This document shows, piece after piece, positions 35,306 to 42,535 of a stretch of 42,535 nt of DNA. A program made the translations under genes and the position numbers. Within the stretch, counting starts at the first letter, position 1, and every line of letters begins with the position of its first letter. The notes beneath the pieces are model-generated. The model saw nothing but the letters and a program-made list of their open reading frames with translations, ran no database searches and was not told the DNA's origin. Location of the stretch: the NCBI GenBank assembly GCA_964444115.1, contig CAYUFT010000007.1, forward strand, positions 1-42,535. The letters run 5' to 3'. The stretch comes from UBA349 sp964444115 (GTDB lineage Archaea; Methanobacteriota; Methanobacteria; Methanobacteriales; Methanobacteriaceae).

Positions 35306-36088
35306 CTATGGTGAACTAACTACATTTCTTAAAATACCAATACCTTCTATTTCTACTTCTACAATGTCTCCCACTTGTAAGCTGCCCACACCTGGAGGAG
35401 TACCCGTAGCAATAACATCGCCTGGATTTAAAGTCATTATATTTGAGATAAAATTAATAATCTTTTCTACAGAGAATATTAGATTTTCAGTATTGGAATC
35501 CTGTTTCAATTCACCATTGACCCTTAAAGAAATATTTCTATCATGTGGATTTACATCTGTCTCAATCCAGGGGCCTAATGGGCAGAAAGTATTGAAACTT
35601 TTGGATCTGGTCCATTGACCATCAGTTTCCTGTAAATCACGGGCCGTAACATCATTAAGCATCGTATAACCCAAAACATAGTCCCTGGCATCTTCTTCTG
35701 ATACTTTTTCTGCTTTTTTAGAAATAACAATAGCCAGTTCGGCCTCGTAATGAACATTATTGCTCTGAGGCGGGTAAATAATATGGTCTTCATGTCCTAT
35801 GACCGTAGTAGAAGGTTTAATAAAAATAATAGGTTCATCAGGAATCTTCATGTTCAATTCTGCTGCATGGTCCTTGTAATTTAATCCTACAGCCACGACT
35901 TTAGATGGATCAACGGGAGGAAGAATTTTAATATCCTCCAGCAAATATTCTTGTTTTTTATCTAAATCTTTTTCAGATAATGGGAAATCAAATAGAGATG
36001 GGCCTATTTCCACCACTTTTTCATTGATTAAGACTCCAATTTTTGGTTCGCCTAGGGCCTCTTTTCCTGTAAATCGTAGAATTTTCAT
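35306..36088 (-). CDS. Fumarylacetoacetate hydrolase family protein
   Basis: A 260-residue FAH-fold enzyme: VGLNYKDHAAELNM, then the metal ligands in HYEAELA and LNDVTARDLQ, and GDVIATGTPPGVG near the end. The closest described activities are 5-oxopent-3-ene-tricarboxylate decarboxylase/isomerase and acylpyruvate hydrolase. In an archaeon without an aromatic catabolic cluster here, oxaloacetate decarboxylase or acylpyruvase activity is a guess. The start is ATG after GTGATACT. A 16-bp perfect palindrome lies 85 bp upstream, between this gene and the divergent MBL gene. Confidence 0.88.
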   Translation of the reverse strand: MKILRFTGKEALGEPKIGVLINEKVVEIGPSLFDFPLSEKDLDKKQEYLLEDIKILPPVDPSKVVAVGLNYKDHAAELNMKIPDEPIIFIKPSTTVIGHEDHIIYPPQSNNVHYEAELAIVISKKAEKVSEEDARDYVLGYTMLNDVTARDLQETDGQWTRSKSFNTFCPLGPWIETDVNPHDRNISLRVNGELKQDSNTENLIFSVEKIINFISNIMTLNPGDVIATGTPPGVGSLQVGDIVEVEIEGIGILRNVVSSP

Positions 36089-36172
36089 AGTATCACTATA
36101 GATATTAGTTTAAAATAATATAATTGTTTAACATTGTTTTAATTAGAACTGGAAATAATTTGAAGATGATTT

Positions 36173-36188
36173 TTCACCACGTGGTGAA
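36173..36188. promoter_or_regulatory. 16-bp perfect palindrome TTCACCACGTGGTGAA
   Basis: A perfect inverted repeat in the divergent spacer between the FAH-family gene (start 36088) and the MBL-fold gene (start 36329). Its central 12 bases are GC-rich in an otherwise AT-rich spacer, so it stands out. It probably binds a dimeric regulator controlling one or both genes. No second copy was found in the window. Confidence 0.65.
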
Positions 36189-36328
36189 TTTCTAAAAGTA
36201 AAAGATTTTTTCATCCAGTGACTATTGATGAGATAATAAACATGATTTTGAGTCGTTTTTATTAAAAACTTTAATCATAGCCGTCACAATATTGAATATA
36301 AAGAATAAAATTCAGGGAGTTAATTATA

Positions 36329-37180
36329 ATGCAGATTAGTAAATATGTTCACGCTTTAAAAATACCATTTGAAATAAAAACCGAGACGGGAATACTGGAA
36401 AGATTTGTATACTCTTATTTAATAGCTGGAGACACTTTAGTTCTCATTGACAGTGGTGTAAAAAACTCAGAAGAGATAATCTTTGATTATATGGAAGAGA
36501 TTGGATTAGATCCTGAAGATCTAACTTTGCTGATTTTAACCCATTCCCACCCAGACCATATTGGTTCTGCCAGTTCTATAAAAAGAAAAACATACTGTGA
36601 AGTGGCCGCCCATAGTGGCGAAAAAGAATGGATTGAAGATATTGATTTACAATTCAAAGAAAGGCCAGTTCCTAACTTCCATTCTCTAGTGGATGGGCCG
36701 GTGGAGGTTGACATTGTCCTGGAAGATGGAGATGAATTTGAATTGGATGGAAAATTAAATTTAAAGGTTATTCACACTCCTGGCCATTCTAATGGCTCTA
36801 TTTCCCTATTTTTAAGAGAAGAAAAAATTTTATTTAGTGGAGATGCCATTCCCCTTAAAGGAGGATTACCTATTTATGATGATTATAGGGCCTCATTAGA
36901 ATCCATTGAAAAGCTAAAAGATATAGAAAAGTTGAAATGGCTTTTATCTTCCTGGGATGATCCGCAGCAAGGCGATGAATTGTATCTAATCTTTGAAGAA
37001 GCTATTGATTATCTAAAAACAATAAATGATACGGTGGCCAAGGTTTCTGAAAATGAAGAGGATGCTAATTCACTGGAATTTACTAAGAATGTTTTAAAAG
37101 AGCTGGGAATTCCTGAGATGGCCGCTAATCCTATTGTGGAGCGTAGTTTTCAGGCCAATTTAAGGGAATTGGGAGAATAG
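36329..37180 (+). CDS. Metallo-beta-lactamase fold hydrolase
   Basis: A 283-residue MBL-fold enzyme. THSHPDHIG (H72, H74, D76, H77), HTPGHSNGSISL and FSGDAIP give the usual metal site. A C-terminal helical part (about residues 215-283) is longer than in the other MBL gene of this region. The substrate is unknown. The start is ATG after GGGAGTTAATTATA. It is divergent from the FAH gene, sharing a spacer with the palindrome at 36173-36188. Confidence 0.85.
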   Translation: MQISKYVHALKIPFEIKTETGILERFVYSYLIAGDTLVLIDSGVKNSEEIIFDYMEEIGLDPEDLTLLILTHSHPDHIGSASSIKRKTYCEVAAHSGEKEWIEDIDLQFKERPVPNFHSLVDGPVEVDIVLEDGDEFELDGKLNLKVIHTPGHSNGSISLFLREEKILFSGDAIPLKGGLPIYDDYRASLESIEKLKDIEKLKWLLSSWDDPQQGDELYLIFEEAIDYLKTINDTVAKVSENEEDANSLEFTKNVLKELGIPEMAANPIVERSFQANLRELGE

Positions 37181-37203
37181 ATATAACATAGTGGCTAAGA
37201 TAA

Positions 37204-37210
37204 TTTTTTT
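37204..37210 (+). terminator. Oligo-T terminator after the second MBL gene
   Basis: Seven consecutive T, 23 bp after the stop codon and before a convergent gene. Confidence 0.45.
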
Positions 37211-37230
37211 ATTTATAATTAAATAATTAA

Positions 37231-38085
37231 TTAAAATCCCCATTTGTTTTTCCAGATCATTTTAGGATCTGTTTTTCTTTTTCGGTATTCATAAATAAAT
37301 AGAATTATTAAACTTATAAAAAAAGCTGTGATAAAGTAAAAATAGAAATTAAAATATTGATATCCATTTTTAAAAATGAAATTAATCCATATTAATGCTG
37401 AAGCAGTCAATGCGACTAAAAATACTAGAAAATATGTCTTATTTTTGTAGCCTCTTCTGATAAAAATTTCAGAAAATATCATAAAAAGACCATATGGAAT
37501 AAGTATAATGCTGCTATCATTGAAGTATAATAATCCAATTCCTATAAAATAACCACCCATAAACCAGGAATTATCTACCCTCGGACGAACTTCTTCGGCA
37601 TTATCTATAATAATTGCCGTTCCCTGGTATTTAATACCTTTAAAGAATTTAAAAATCATATTATTATACTTAACATCAATTATGGCATTGGCCCCTAAAT
37701 TTGCAGCTTCTTCTTTTAATTTATTATTGATATCTTCCCTTGCAGCACTTTCTGAATGAATAGAGTCATCAGAATTGGCAATGATTCTTTTGATTCTGAT
37801 GTAAGAATTTCTTATATGGTATGGATATAATTTTATATCCTCCGGCCTAGTTTTAGGAAAAGCATTATTCATTATAAAATAAGTAGCAGCAGTTTCTCGA
37901 ACAGTAGCGTTTTTATCGTCTAATAATTTCCTTACATCCTCTATCGCAGCGCTATCCCTAATATTTATCAATGATACAAGAGCCTTGTATCGATGTTGCC
38001 ATTTATTAGCATTTAATAGCTCAATTAGACTATTAATATCTTTATTTTCTTCTAATTCCTGAAATTTATCTTTGAATATGGCCAT
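37231..38085 (-). CDS. HEAT-repeat, YbjQ-like and membrane-domain protein
   Basis: A 284-residue composite protein. Residues 1-80 hold HEAT-type helical repeats (DINSLIELLNANKWQHRYKALVSLI, AAIEDVRKLLDDKNATVRETAA). The centre (about 90-165) contains EEAANLGANAIIDVKYN, similar to the YbjQ/UPF0145 family. Then come four membrane helices (about 170-270) and a basic tail. The combination is unusual; a scaffold or sensor at the membrane is possible. The start is ATG after AAGTGATTTC. It is convergent with the MBL gene and followed upstream by the arsR gene on the same strand. Confidence 0.68.
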   Translation of the reverse strand: MAIFKDKFQELEENKDINSLIELLNANKWQHRYKALVSLINIRDSAAIEDVRKLLDDKNATVRETAATYFIMNNAFPKTRPEDIKLYPYHIRNSYIRIKRIIANSDDSIHSESAAREDINNKLKEEAANLGANAIIDVKYNNMIFKFFKGIKYQGTAIIIDNAEEVRPRVDNSWFMGGYFIGIGLLYFNDSSIILIPYGLFMIFSEIFIRRGYKNKTYFLVFLVALTASALIWINFIFKNGYQYFNFYFYFITAFFISLIILFIYEYRKRKTDPKMIWKNKWGF

Positions 38086-38223
38086 GAAATCACTTAAGAA
38101 GATATTATATTTATGATTGAATTGTTTTCATATGATAATAAGTTTTCTAATTAAATGTGATAATTTGAGCATATTTAATAAAAAAATAATAAAAATAAAC
38201 CTTTTTAACAAATTTAAGTTAAT

Positions 38224-38586
38224 TTAATCAAGAATTAAATTCTGCTTCAAACATCGAACTATATTCATGGCCTTTTCATTTAAGGTATAATATTTATCCT
38301 TAGAATTATAGTAAGAGTCCACCATATCATGTTTTTTTAGAATTCCTAAATTATAAGAGATTAAATTTTGTTTTTCATTCAATAAAATAACAAATTCACA
38401 AACACAGTAATCCCTTTTAGATAACAAAAGAACCATTTTTAATCTAGAAGGATTGCTTAATATTTTAAGTAAAGAAGCAGTTTCATCAATATTTGGATTT
38501 TTAAGAGAATGGGAGTCTTCTTGGAGTTCATTCTCCCAATTCATTTTCATTTCCGGATCAGTAGGACAACAACGATTGATTTTCAT
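38224..38586 (-). CDS. arsR: ArsR family metalloregulator
   Basis: A 120-residue winged-helix repressor. LLKILSNPSRLKMVLLLSKRDYCVCEFVILLNEKQNLISYNLGILKKHDMV gives the ArsR core. The metal-site motif of the alpha-3 helix is YCVCEF (C61 and C63), and the N-terminus adds Cys6-Cys7. Arsenite or another soft metal is the likely ligand. The downstream divergent arsC gene supports an arsenic role. The start is ATG after AGAGGCTTTTTC. Confidence 0.86.
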   Translation of the reverse strand: MKINRCCPTDPEMKMNWENELQEDSHSLKNPNIDETASLLKILSNPSRLKMVLLLSKRDYCVCEFVILLNEKQNLISYNLGILKKHDMVDSYYNSKDKYYTLNEKAMNIVRCLKQNLILD

Positions 38587-38941
38587 GAAAAAGCCTCTAA
38601 ATATACAATGATTATAATTTTAATTATTAAATTTCTATTATTTACTATTTTCTCAAATAAATGGTTATATCACGATTCAATGTTGATTAAATAGTTCCCC
38701 TAGTAATAATATTAGAATTCGAATTGTTTTGAAATGTGACTTTCTATTTAATATATCTCAAAAAAGGATTTGATAATATCTTTCAGGTAAAGATCAAATT
38801 ATGGCCAGTGCATTATCTCTATTCCTCAATTTCCACTGGCCATTTATTAAATATAGTTAATTCCTTGAAATAAATTTTATTGTAAATTAAAACTCTAATT
38901 GTGTTTATTAAGCAATTTATCTAATTTTAAGAGTGAGAATT
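38587..38941. other. 355-bp divergent spacer between arsR and arsC
   Basis: It should hold the promoters and ArsR operators of both genes. It contains the self-complementary AATTCGAATT (38716-38725) and a 10-bp inverted repeat at 38801-38843. No coding frame with a ribosome binding site is apparent before the arsC start. Confidence 0.55.
38801..38843. repeat. 10-bp inverted repeat ATGGCCAGTG / CACTGGCCAT
   Basis: The perfect arms at 38801-38810 and 38834-38843 are separated by 23 bases. They are GC-richer than the surrounding spacer and followed by TTTATTAA. They could form a hairpin in RNA, a terminator-like structure in the arsC leader region, or an operator. I cannot tell which. Confidence 0.75.
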
Positions 38942-39457
38942 ATGGAAATCGAATCTGAAAAAGAAAGAATTTTGTTCATGTGCATCCACAACTCGGCCCG
39001 GTCCCAAATGGCAGAAGGATTTTTTAGGCATTTCTATGGAGAAGAATTTGATGTTTTTAGTGCCGGGAGTGACCCACAAGAAATAGAATCTATGGCAATA
39101 GAGATAATGGCTGAAATTGAAATTGACATTTCAAAACAATTATCAAGTAGTTTAAAAGACTATGAAGGTCAAGAATTCGATTATGTTGTTACCATATGTG
39201 GAAATCCATATAATGCCTGCCCCTTCTTTATTGGTGGTAAAAAATATTTCAAGCAGCCATTCGAGGATTTATCTTCGTTTGAAGGTAATAAAGAAGAAAG
39301 AGTGGAATTTTACAGAAATATGCGGGATGAATTAGGAGATTGGGTTCAGGAGTTATATAATTATCAGATTAATAAAACTGAAGATGATAATTGTAAAAAA
39401 TCAGGCTGTTGTGATCTAAATCAAATAAATAAAAGCAATGATGATTCTTGTTGCTAG
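38942..39457 (+). CDS. arsC: Arsenate reductase, thioredoxin-type LMW phosphatase family, with Cys-rich tail
   Basis: A 171-residue protein. The phosphatase-like loop CIHNSARS has catalytic C14. C86 and C93 (ICGNPYNACPFF) match the cysteine relay of thioredoxin-coupled ArsC enzymes. I use the ATG at 38942; the GTG at 38933 lies in the GAGTGAG ribosome binding site. The C-terminus adds a tail of about 30 residues with two related units (YQINKTEDDNCKKSGCC and QINKSNDDSCC) that hold five cysteines (C151, C156, C157, C170, C171). The tail may bind arsenite or reduce the enzyme. It is divergent from arsR. Confidence 0.88.
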   Translation: MEIESEKERILFMCIHNSARSQMAEGFFRHFYGEEFDVFSAGSDPQEIESMAIEIMAEIEIDISKQLSSSLKDYEGQEFDYVVTICGNPYNACPFFIGGKKYFKQPFEDLSSFEGNKEERVEFYRNMRDELGDWVQELYNYQINKTEDDNCKKSGCCDLNQINKSNDDSCC

Positions 39458-39509
39458 CATTAACTAGTAAAATTATTTAAAATATATTTTAATTCTGGAG
39501 GGATTGAAC

Positions 39510-40205
39510 ATGTTAAAAGTGGTAATTGTAACCGACGGACCATATGGTGACCGGGCCTATGAAACTATACAAATGGAATTTGATGCTGAGTTTATTGAAC
39601 TGGAAAAACCATCATCTACATTTATGGATGAGTTAGAAATTCCTGAAGACTTATTAACTAAAATAAAAGAAGCCAATATACTAATAACCTATACCACCCA
39701 CCCGGATGTTACCTTGGATCTGATCCATATGATCAATAAAGACGTTGATTGGATTATTGTTGCTGCTTGGAATGGTGAAGGTTTTAAAAACCAGTTAGAA
39801 AAATATGGAAATGTCACCTGCCCCTATATAATGTGTGAGCTAGAAGAAAATGGTAATCCTGCCTTTGATGAGTTTGTATCAAAAATTGGGAAGCCTAAAA
39901 TAGAATTATTGTTAGATGGAAATAAATTTAAGGAAGCCGTGGTTTTAAGAACTTCCCCTTGTGGATCCACCGCCTTTGTGGCTGATTTTATTAATGAAAA
40001 ATATACGGGTCAAATTCCAGATCCTGAAAGTTTACCCATAGAAGCCGGCCTTAAATTACAGCATTATCCTTGTAGAGCAGCAAAAATGAGATTATTTTCA
40101 GATGAAGAATGTAAAAAACAGTTGGCCTCTGGACATCATAGTGATGCCTTTGAAGAAGCTATTCACTTTGCACAACGTTTGGAAAACCGCAACATTAAGA
40201 TGTAA
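39510..40205 (+). CDS. DUF166 family protein
   Basis: A 231-residue protein of the archaeal DUF166 family (VVIVTDGPYGDRAYETIQMEF, CGSTAFVADFI, HYPCRAAKM). The family has been linked to thymidylate-synthase-like or unknown roles; no function is proven as far as I know. Six conserved cysteines are spread through it, including one near P-C-G-S-T, which may bind a cluster. I use the ATG at 39510, 7 bases from GGAGGG; the TTG at 39504 overlaps that site. It lies 52 bp after arsC on the same strand, so it may be co-transcribed. Confidence 0.8.
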   Translation: MLKVVIVTDGPYGDRAYETIQMEFDAEFIELEKPSSTFMDELEIPEDLLTKIKEANILITYTTHPDVTLDLIHMINKDVDWIIVAAWNGEGFKNQLEKYGNVTCPYIMCELEENGNPAFDEFVSKIGKPKIELLLDGNKFKEAVVLRTSPCGSTAFVADFINEKYTGQIPDPESLPIEAGLKLQHYPCRAAKMRLFSDEECKKQLASGHHSDAFEEAIHFAQRLENRNIKM

Positions 40206-40216
40206 ATCAGATACTC

Positions 40217-40231
40217 TTTTTAATCTTTTTT
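40217..40231 (+). terminator. Oligo-T terminator after the DUF166 gene
   Basis: T5 and T6 runs, four bases apart, beginning 11 bp after the stop codon. They separate the ars/DUF166 genes from the permease, which has its own promoter. Confidence 0.45.
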
Positions 40232-40272
40232 AAGGAATCTTGAAACGATATATATTCTTTAATTAATTAAGT

Positions 40273-40284
40273 TAACAATAGTTA
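40273..40284. promoter_or_regulatory. Sulfur-regulon palindrome TAACAATAGTTA upstream of the APC permease
   Basis: The eighth copy of the palindrome, 132 bp upstream of the permease start codon. It partly overlaps a TATA-like TTATAAATT (40282-40290). The leader would be about 100 nt if transcription starts near 40310. Confidence 0.7.
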
Positions 40285-40416
40285 TAAATTAGTTTAAAAT
40301 ATATTATAACTCCTAAAATATTCATAAAACAGCTAAATAAATCATTGCTGAAAAAATAAATTGTGAAATATAATTTCAAGTAAAAGACCATAATTGACAG
40401 GATTTAAGGAATAAAA

Positions 40417-41688
40417 ATGAATGACTATACTAAATTTAAGCCCACACTTAAATTATCACATGTTACTGCCTTGTATATAGGTGCCGTATTAGGTTCTGGA
40501 ATATTAATTATTCCCGGATTGGTTGCTGAAGTATCAGGGCCCGCATCATTAATTGCATGGGGCATTATGGCCGCAGTAGTATTACCCATGGCTTTAACTA
40601 TGGGTCTTTTATCAGCTAAATATCCTAATGAAGGTGGAGTTTCTCATTTTGTATCGAAAGCATTTAATAATCACATTGGGTCCTTGATTGGCTGGTTTTT
40701 TCTTATGTCCGTGGTGGTAGGTGCACCGGTGCTTGCCCTAACTGGGGCAGGTTATTTTTGTGCAGCAATTGGATTAAATGATACCTACCGGCTGGCCATA
40801 GCAGTGGTCATATTGTCGGCCGGACTTTTAACCAATTATTATGGAATGAAAATAACTGGACAGATTCAAGTTGCCGTGGTATTAACTATAATAGCCGTTC
40901 TGTCAGTTACCATTGCCGGAAGCTTGACCCATATAAATCCTGCAAATTTTGTCCCATTTATGCCCCAAGGATGGCTTAGTATGGGACAATCAGCCACGAT
41001 TTTATTCTGGTGCTTCATAGGATGGGAAGCTATATCCCATATCTCAGGGGAGTTTGAAAATCCAGAAAAAGAAGCCGTGCGGGGAGCTATAATTGCCGCG
41101 GCAGTTATTAGTGTAATTTATTTTTTGACAGCATTTGTAGTAGTGGGAACACATAGTTATGGTCCTAACATATCTGATGTTTCGCTGATGTACATTATAA
41201 AAACCTATTTTGGCCAATATGGCGCAATAATTGCTGGTTTTGCCGCACTATTTATCTGTATTGCTCCCGCTATTGCTTATATTGGTGCAACTTCACGCTT
41301 AGCATATTCTTTATCTGTAACGGGGTATGCTCCAAAATCGCTTTCACATTTATCAAAAAAATATAATACTCCTCTAGGAGGACTAGGCTTTCTTGGAATT
41401 TGTTTTACTATTTTATTGCTAGTATTTAGTAGTAGGTTAGTTTCAATTTCCACCTTGATTCAAATACCCAATGCAACTTTTATTCTAACTTATTTAGGTG
41501 GTTGTGCAGCAGGGATTGTTCTTCTAAAAGAAAGCAAACTGGGAGTAATCGTCAGCCTTATTTCTTTGATTTTTACAGGCATAATATTTGTTTTTCTTAA
41601 ATGGACCCTGTTATATCCATTAATAATCACTTTTTTATGGTTCGTTTATATGATAGTATCGAATAAATTTAAATTTAGTAAAAATTGA
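40417..41688 (+). CDS. APC superfamily amino acid permease
   Basis: A 423-residue membrane transporter with about 12 hydrophobic helices. The first helix has the APC signature ALYIGAVLGSGILIIPG; the sixth region has FIGWEAISHISGEFENPEK. It imports or exchanges an amino acid; the substrate cannot be read. Because its promoter has the cysteine-regulon palindrome, a sulfur amino acid such as cysteine, cystine or methionine is a reasonable guess. The start is ATG after AAGGAATAAA. It is followed 104 bp later by the DUF362 gene on the same strand. Confidence 0.9.
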   Translation: MNDYTKFKPTLKLSHVTALYIGAVLGSGILIIPGLVAEVSGPASLIAWGIMAAVVLPMALTMGLLSAKYPNEGGVSHFVSKAFNNHIGSLIGWFFLMSVVVGAPVLALTGAGYFCAAIGLNDTYRLAIAVVILSAGLLTNYYGMKITGQIQVAVVLTIIAVLSVTIAGSLTHINPANFVPFMPQGWLSMGQSATILFWCFIGWEAISHISGEFENPEKEAVRGAIIAAAVISVIYFLTAFVVVGTHSYGPNISDVSLMYIIKTYFGQYGAIIAGFAALFICIAPAIAYIGATSRLAYSLSVTGYAPKSLSHLSKKYNTPLGGLGFLGICFTILLLVFSSRLVSISTLIQIPNATFILTYLGGCAAGIVLLKESKLGVIVSLISLIFTGIIFVFLKWTLLYPLIITFLWFVYMIVSNKFKFSKN

Positions 41689-41792
41689 TTTTAATAGATT
41701 AATTTGAGATTGTGATGTTTTAAAAATAAATAGTAACAACAACAGATTATAATCCATGTTCTCAGTTGCAATTAAAAGTAAGAGATGTTAAA

Positions 41793-42535
41793 ATGAGTGA
41801 TAACACTGTTTTTGTTGAGGGAGTATCAGATTCTAAGGCTAATTCTATCAGTGAATCCATTAAAAATGTTTTTTTAAAATCTACCAATAACTTAGAATGG
41901 TTATCCTCAGGAGATATTGTTCTCTTAAAGCCGGCCTTGAATTCTCCCGATCCTTATCCTTCTACCACCCACCCCCTTTCAATTAAGGTAATCTCAGAAA
42001 TCCTCACTGAAAATGGAGCAAAGGTTTTGATTGGAGATCAATCTGGCCTAAAAGATGTGCTTCACGATCCTTCAGGAGTAATACATGGATATACTCGTGA
42101 TAATTATGTAAATTCAGGAATGGGTACTATTGATGATGAATTTATAAGTTTTGAATCTGAGGGCTGGGATGATGGTTTTATTCATTATCAGTCAAATCAT
42201 ACTCCTTCGTGGCCCCATGGATTTCATGTCACCAAGTGGATTGAAAAAGTTGATCACATCATAAATTTACCTCGATTAAGCTCTCATAGCCAGGCCGGTG
42301 CAACCCTTGGTTTTAAAAATATGGTGGGAATTTTAAGGGATGACCGTAGAATGGATTTCCATGCTAATGGCCCTTTTAATAACTTTATCACAAATGAGGC
42401 TCATGGCAGCAGCCTAAAATCTATTGACGATAAATCTAATACTTTCATAGAAAAAATTGTTGAAATAAGCGATTCTATTAGAGAAAAACTTCGACTTACT
42501 CTTTTTGTGGCCACCCAGGCTCAGGCCACCTTCGG
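41793..42535 (+). CDS. DUF362 domain protein, 3' end outside the window
   Basis: An open frame of 247 codons running off the window, starting at ATG 41793 after AGAGATGTTAAA. MSDNTVFVEGV, then VLLKPALNSPDPYPSTTHP, KVLIGDQSG and LPRLSSHSQAGATLGFKNMVGI are typical of DUF362. In the family, later parts often carry 4Fe-4S motifs, but none is seen in the part present. The function is unknown. It may be co-transcribed with the permease. Confidence 0.82.
   Translation, partial: MSDNTVFVEGVSDSKANSISESIKNVFLKSTNNLEWLSSGDIVLLKPALNSPDPYPSTTHPLSIKVISEILTENGAKVLIGDQSGLKDVLHDPSGVIHGYTRDNYVNSGMGTIDDEFISFESEGWDDGFIHYQSNHTPSWPHGFHVTKWIEKVDHIINLPRLSSHSQAGATLGFKNMVGILRDDRRMDFHANGPFNNFITNEAHGSSLKSIDDKSNTFIEKIVEISDSIREKLRLTLFVATQAQATF

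Noticed and set aside
36127..36138. TTTAACATTGTTTT upstream of the FAH gene
   Set aside because: The half-sites are 3 bases apart rather than 4 and the right arm is not GTTA, so it does not fit the palindrome.

Overview
The window looks like chromosomal DNA of a mesophilic methanogenic archaeon of the order Methanobacteriales, probably Methanobacterium or a close relative. The reasons are: strongly AT-rich spacers with TATA-type promoters; GGTGAT/GGAG-type ribosome binding sites; an archaeal-type phosphoglycerate mutase (ApgM); archaeal families (UPF0200, UPF0201, DUF166, DUF2124, DUF5518); class III signal-peptide pilins with their prepilin peptidase; and KaiC-like ATPases. I see no rRNA, tRNA, CRISPR array, insertion sequence or prophage.

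Layout. (1) 182-1948: two small conserved archaeal proteins and a diphthine-ammonia ligase-like PP-loop ATPase. (2) 2074-11550: a cell-surface pilus island. It has a minus-strand run of four pilin-like proteins, two small membrane or anchored proteins, two canonical class III pilins on either strand, a DUF2101-like membrane protein and an A24 prepilin peptidase. No assembly ATPase or TadC-like platform protein lies in the window. (3) 11834-19190: housekeeping biosynthesis on the minus strand: CTP synthase, ApgM, homoserine dehydrogenase, an ACT-domain protein, a GatC-like small protein and asparagine synthetase. The asparagine synthetase carries a run of 14 asparagines encoded by a pure (ATT)14 microsatellite. 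(4) 19508-23420: a cysteine/sulfur block: a Cys-rich HTH regulator, CysE, CysK, a NifX-like protein, a PNPOx-like flavoprotein and a MoaD/ThiS-like sulfur carrier. (5) 23630-26478: a KaiC-like ATPase, a degenerate receiver and a histidine kinase in one operon. (6) 26825-33299: a substrate-binding protein without signal peptide, a lipoprotein with an apparent ATT start, a 4Fe-4S protein, a PatB/MalY C-S lyase, small membrane and DUF2124 proteins, and an M24 peptidase. (7) 33340-38085: membrane, SRPBCC, metallo-beta-lactamase-fold and FAH-family enzymes and a HEAT-repeat membrane protein. (8) 38224-42535: ArsR, ArsC with a Cys-rich tail, DUF166, an APC permease and a DUF362 protein cut by the window end.

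The main discovery is a repeated 12-bp palindrome, TAACNATWGTTA (usually TAACWATWGTTA). It occurs eight times, always in a spacer and always just upstream of a gene: cysE, cysK (twice), the PNPOx-like gene, the MoaD-like gene, the orphan substrate-binding protein, patB and the APC permease. The cysK and patB promoters share an almost identical operator-plus-TATA module of about 29 bp. This looks like one sulfur/cysteine regulon. A candidate regulator is the Cys-rich HTH protein next to cysE, but this is inference.

A second theme is apparent non-canonical translation starts. A pilin (CTG), a lipoprotein (ATT) and possibly pyrG (CTG) each have a good Shine-Dalgarno site and a proper N-terminus but no ATG/GTG/TTG where one is expected.
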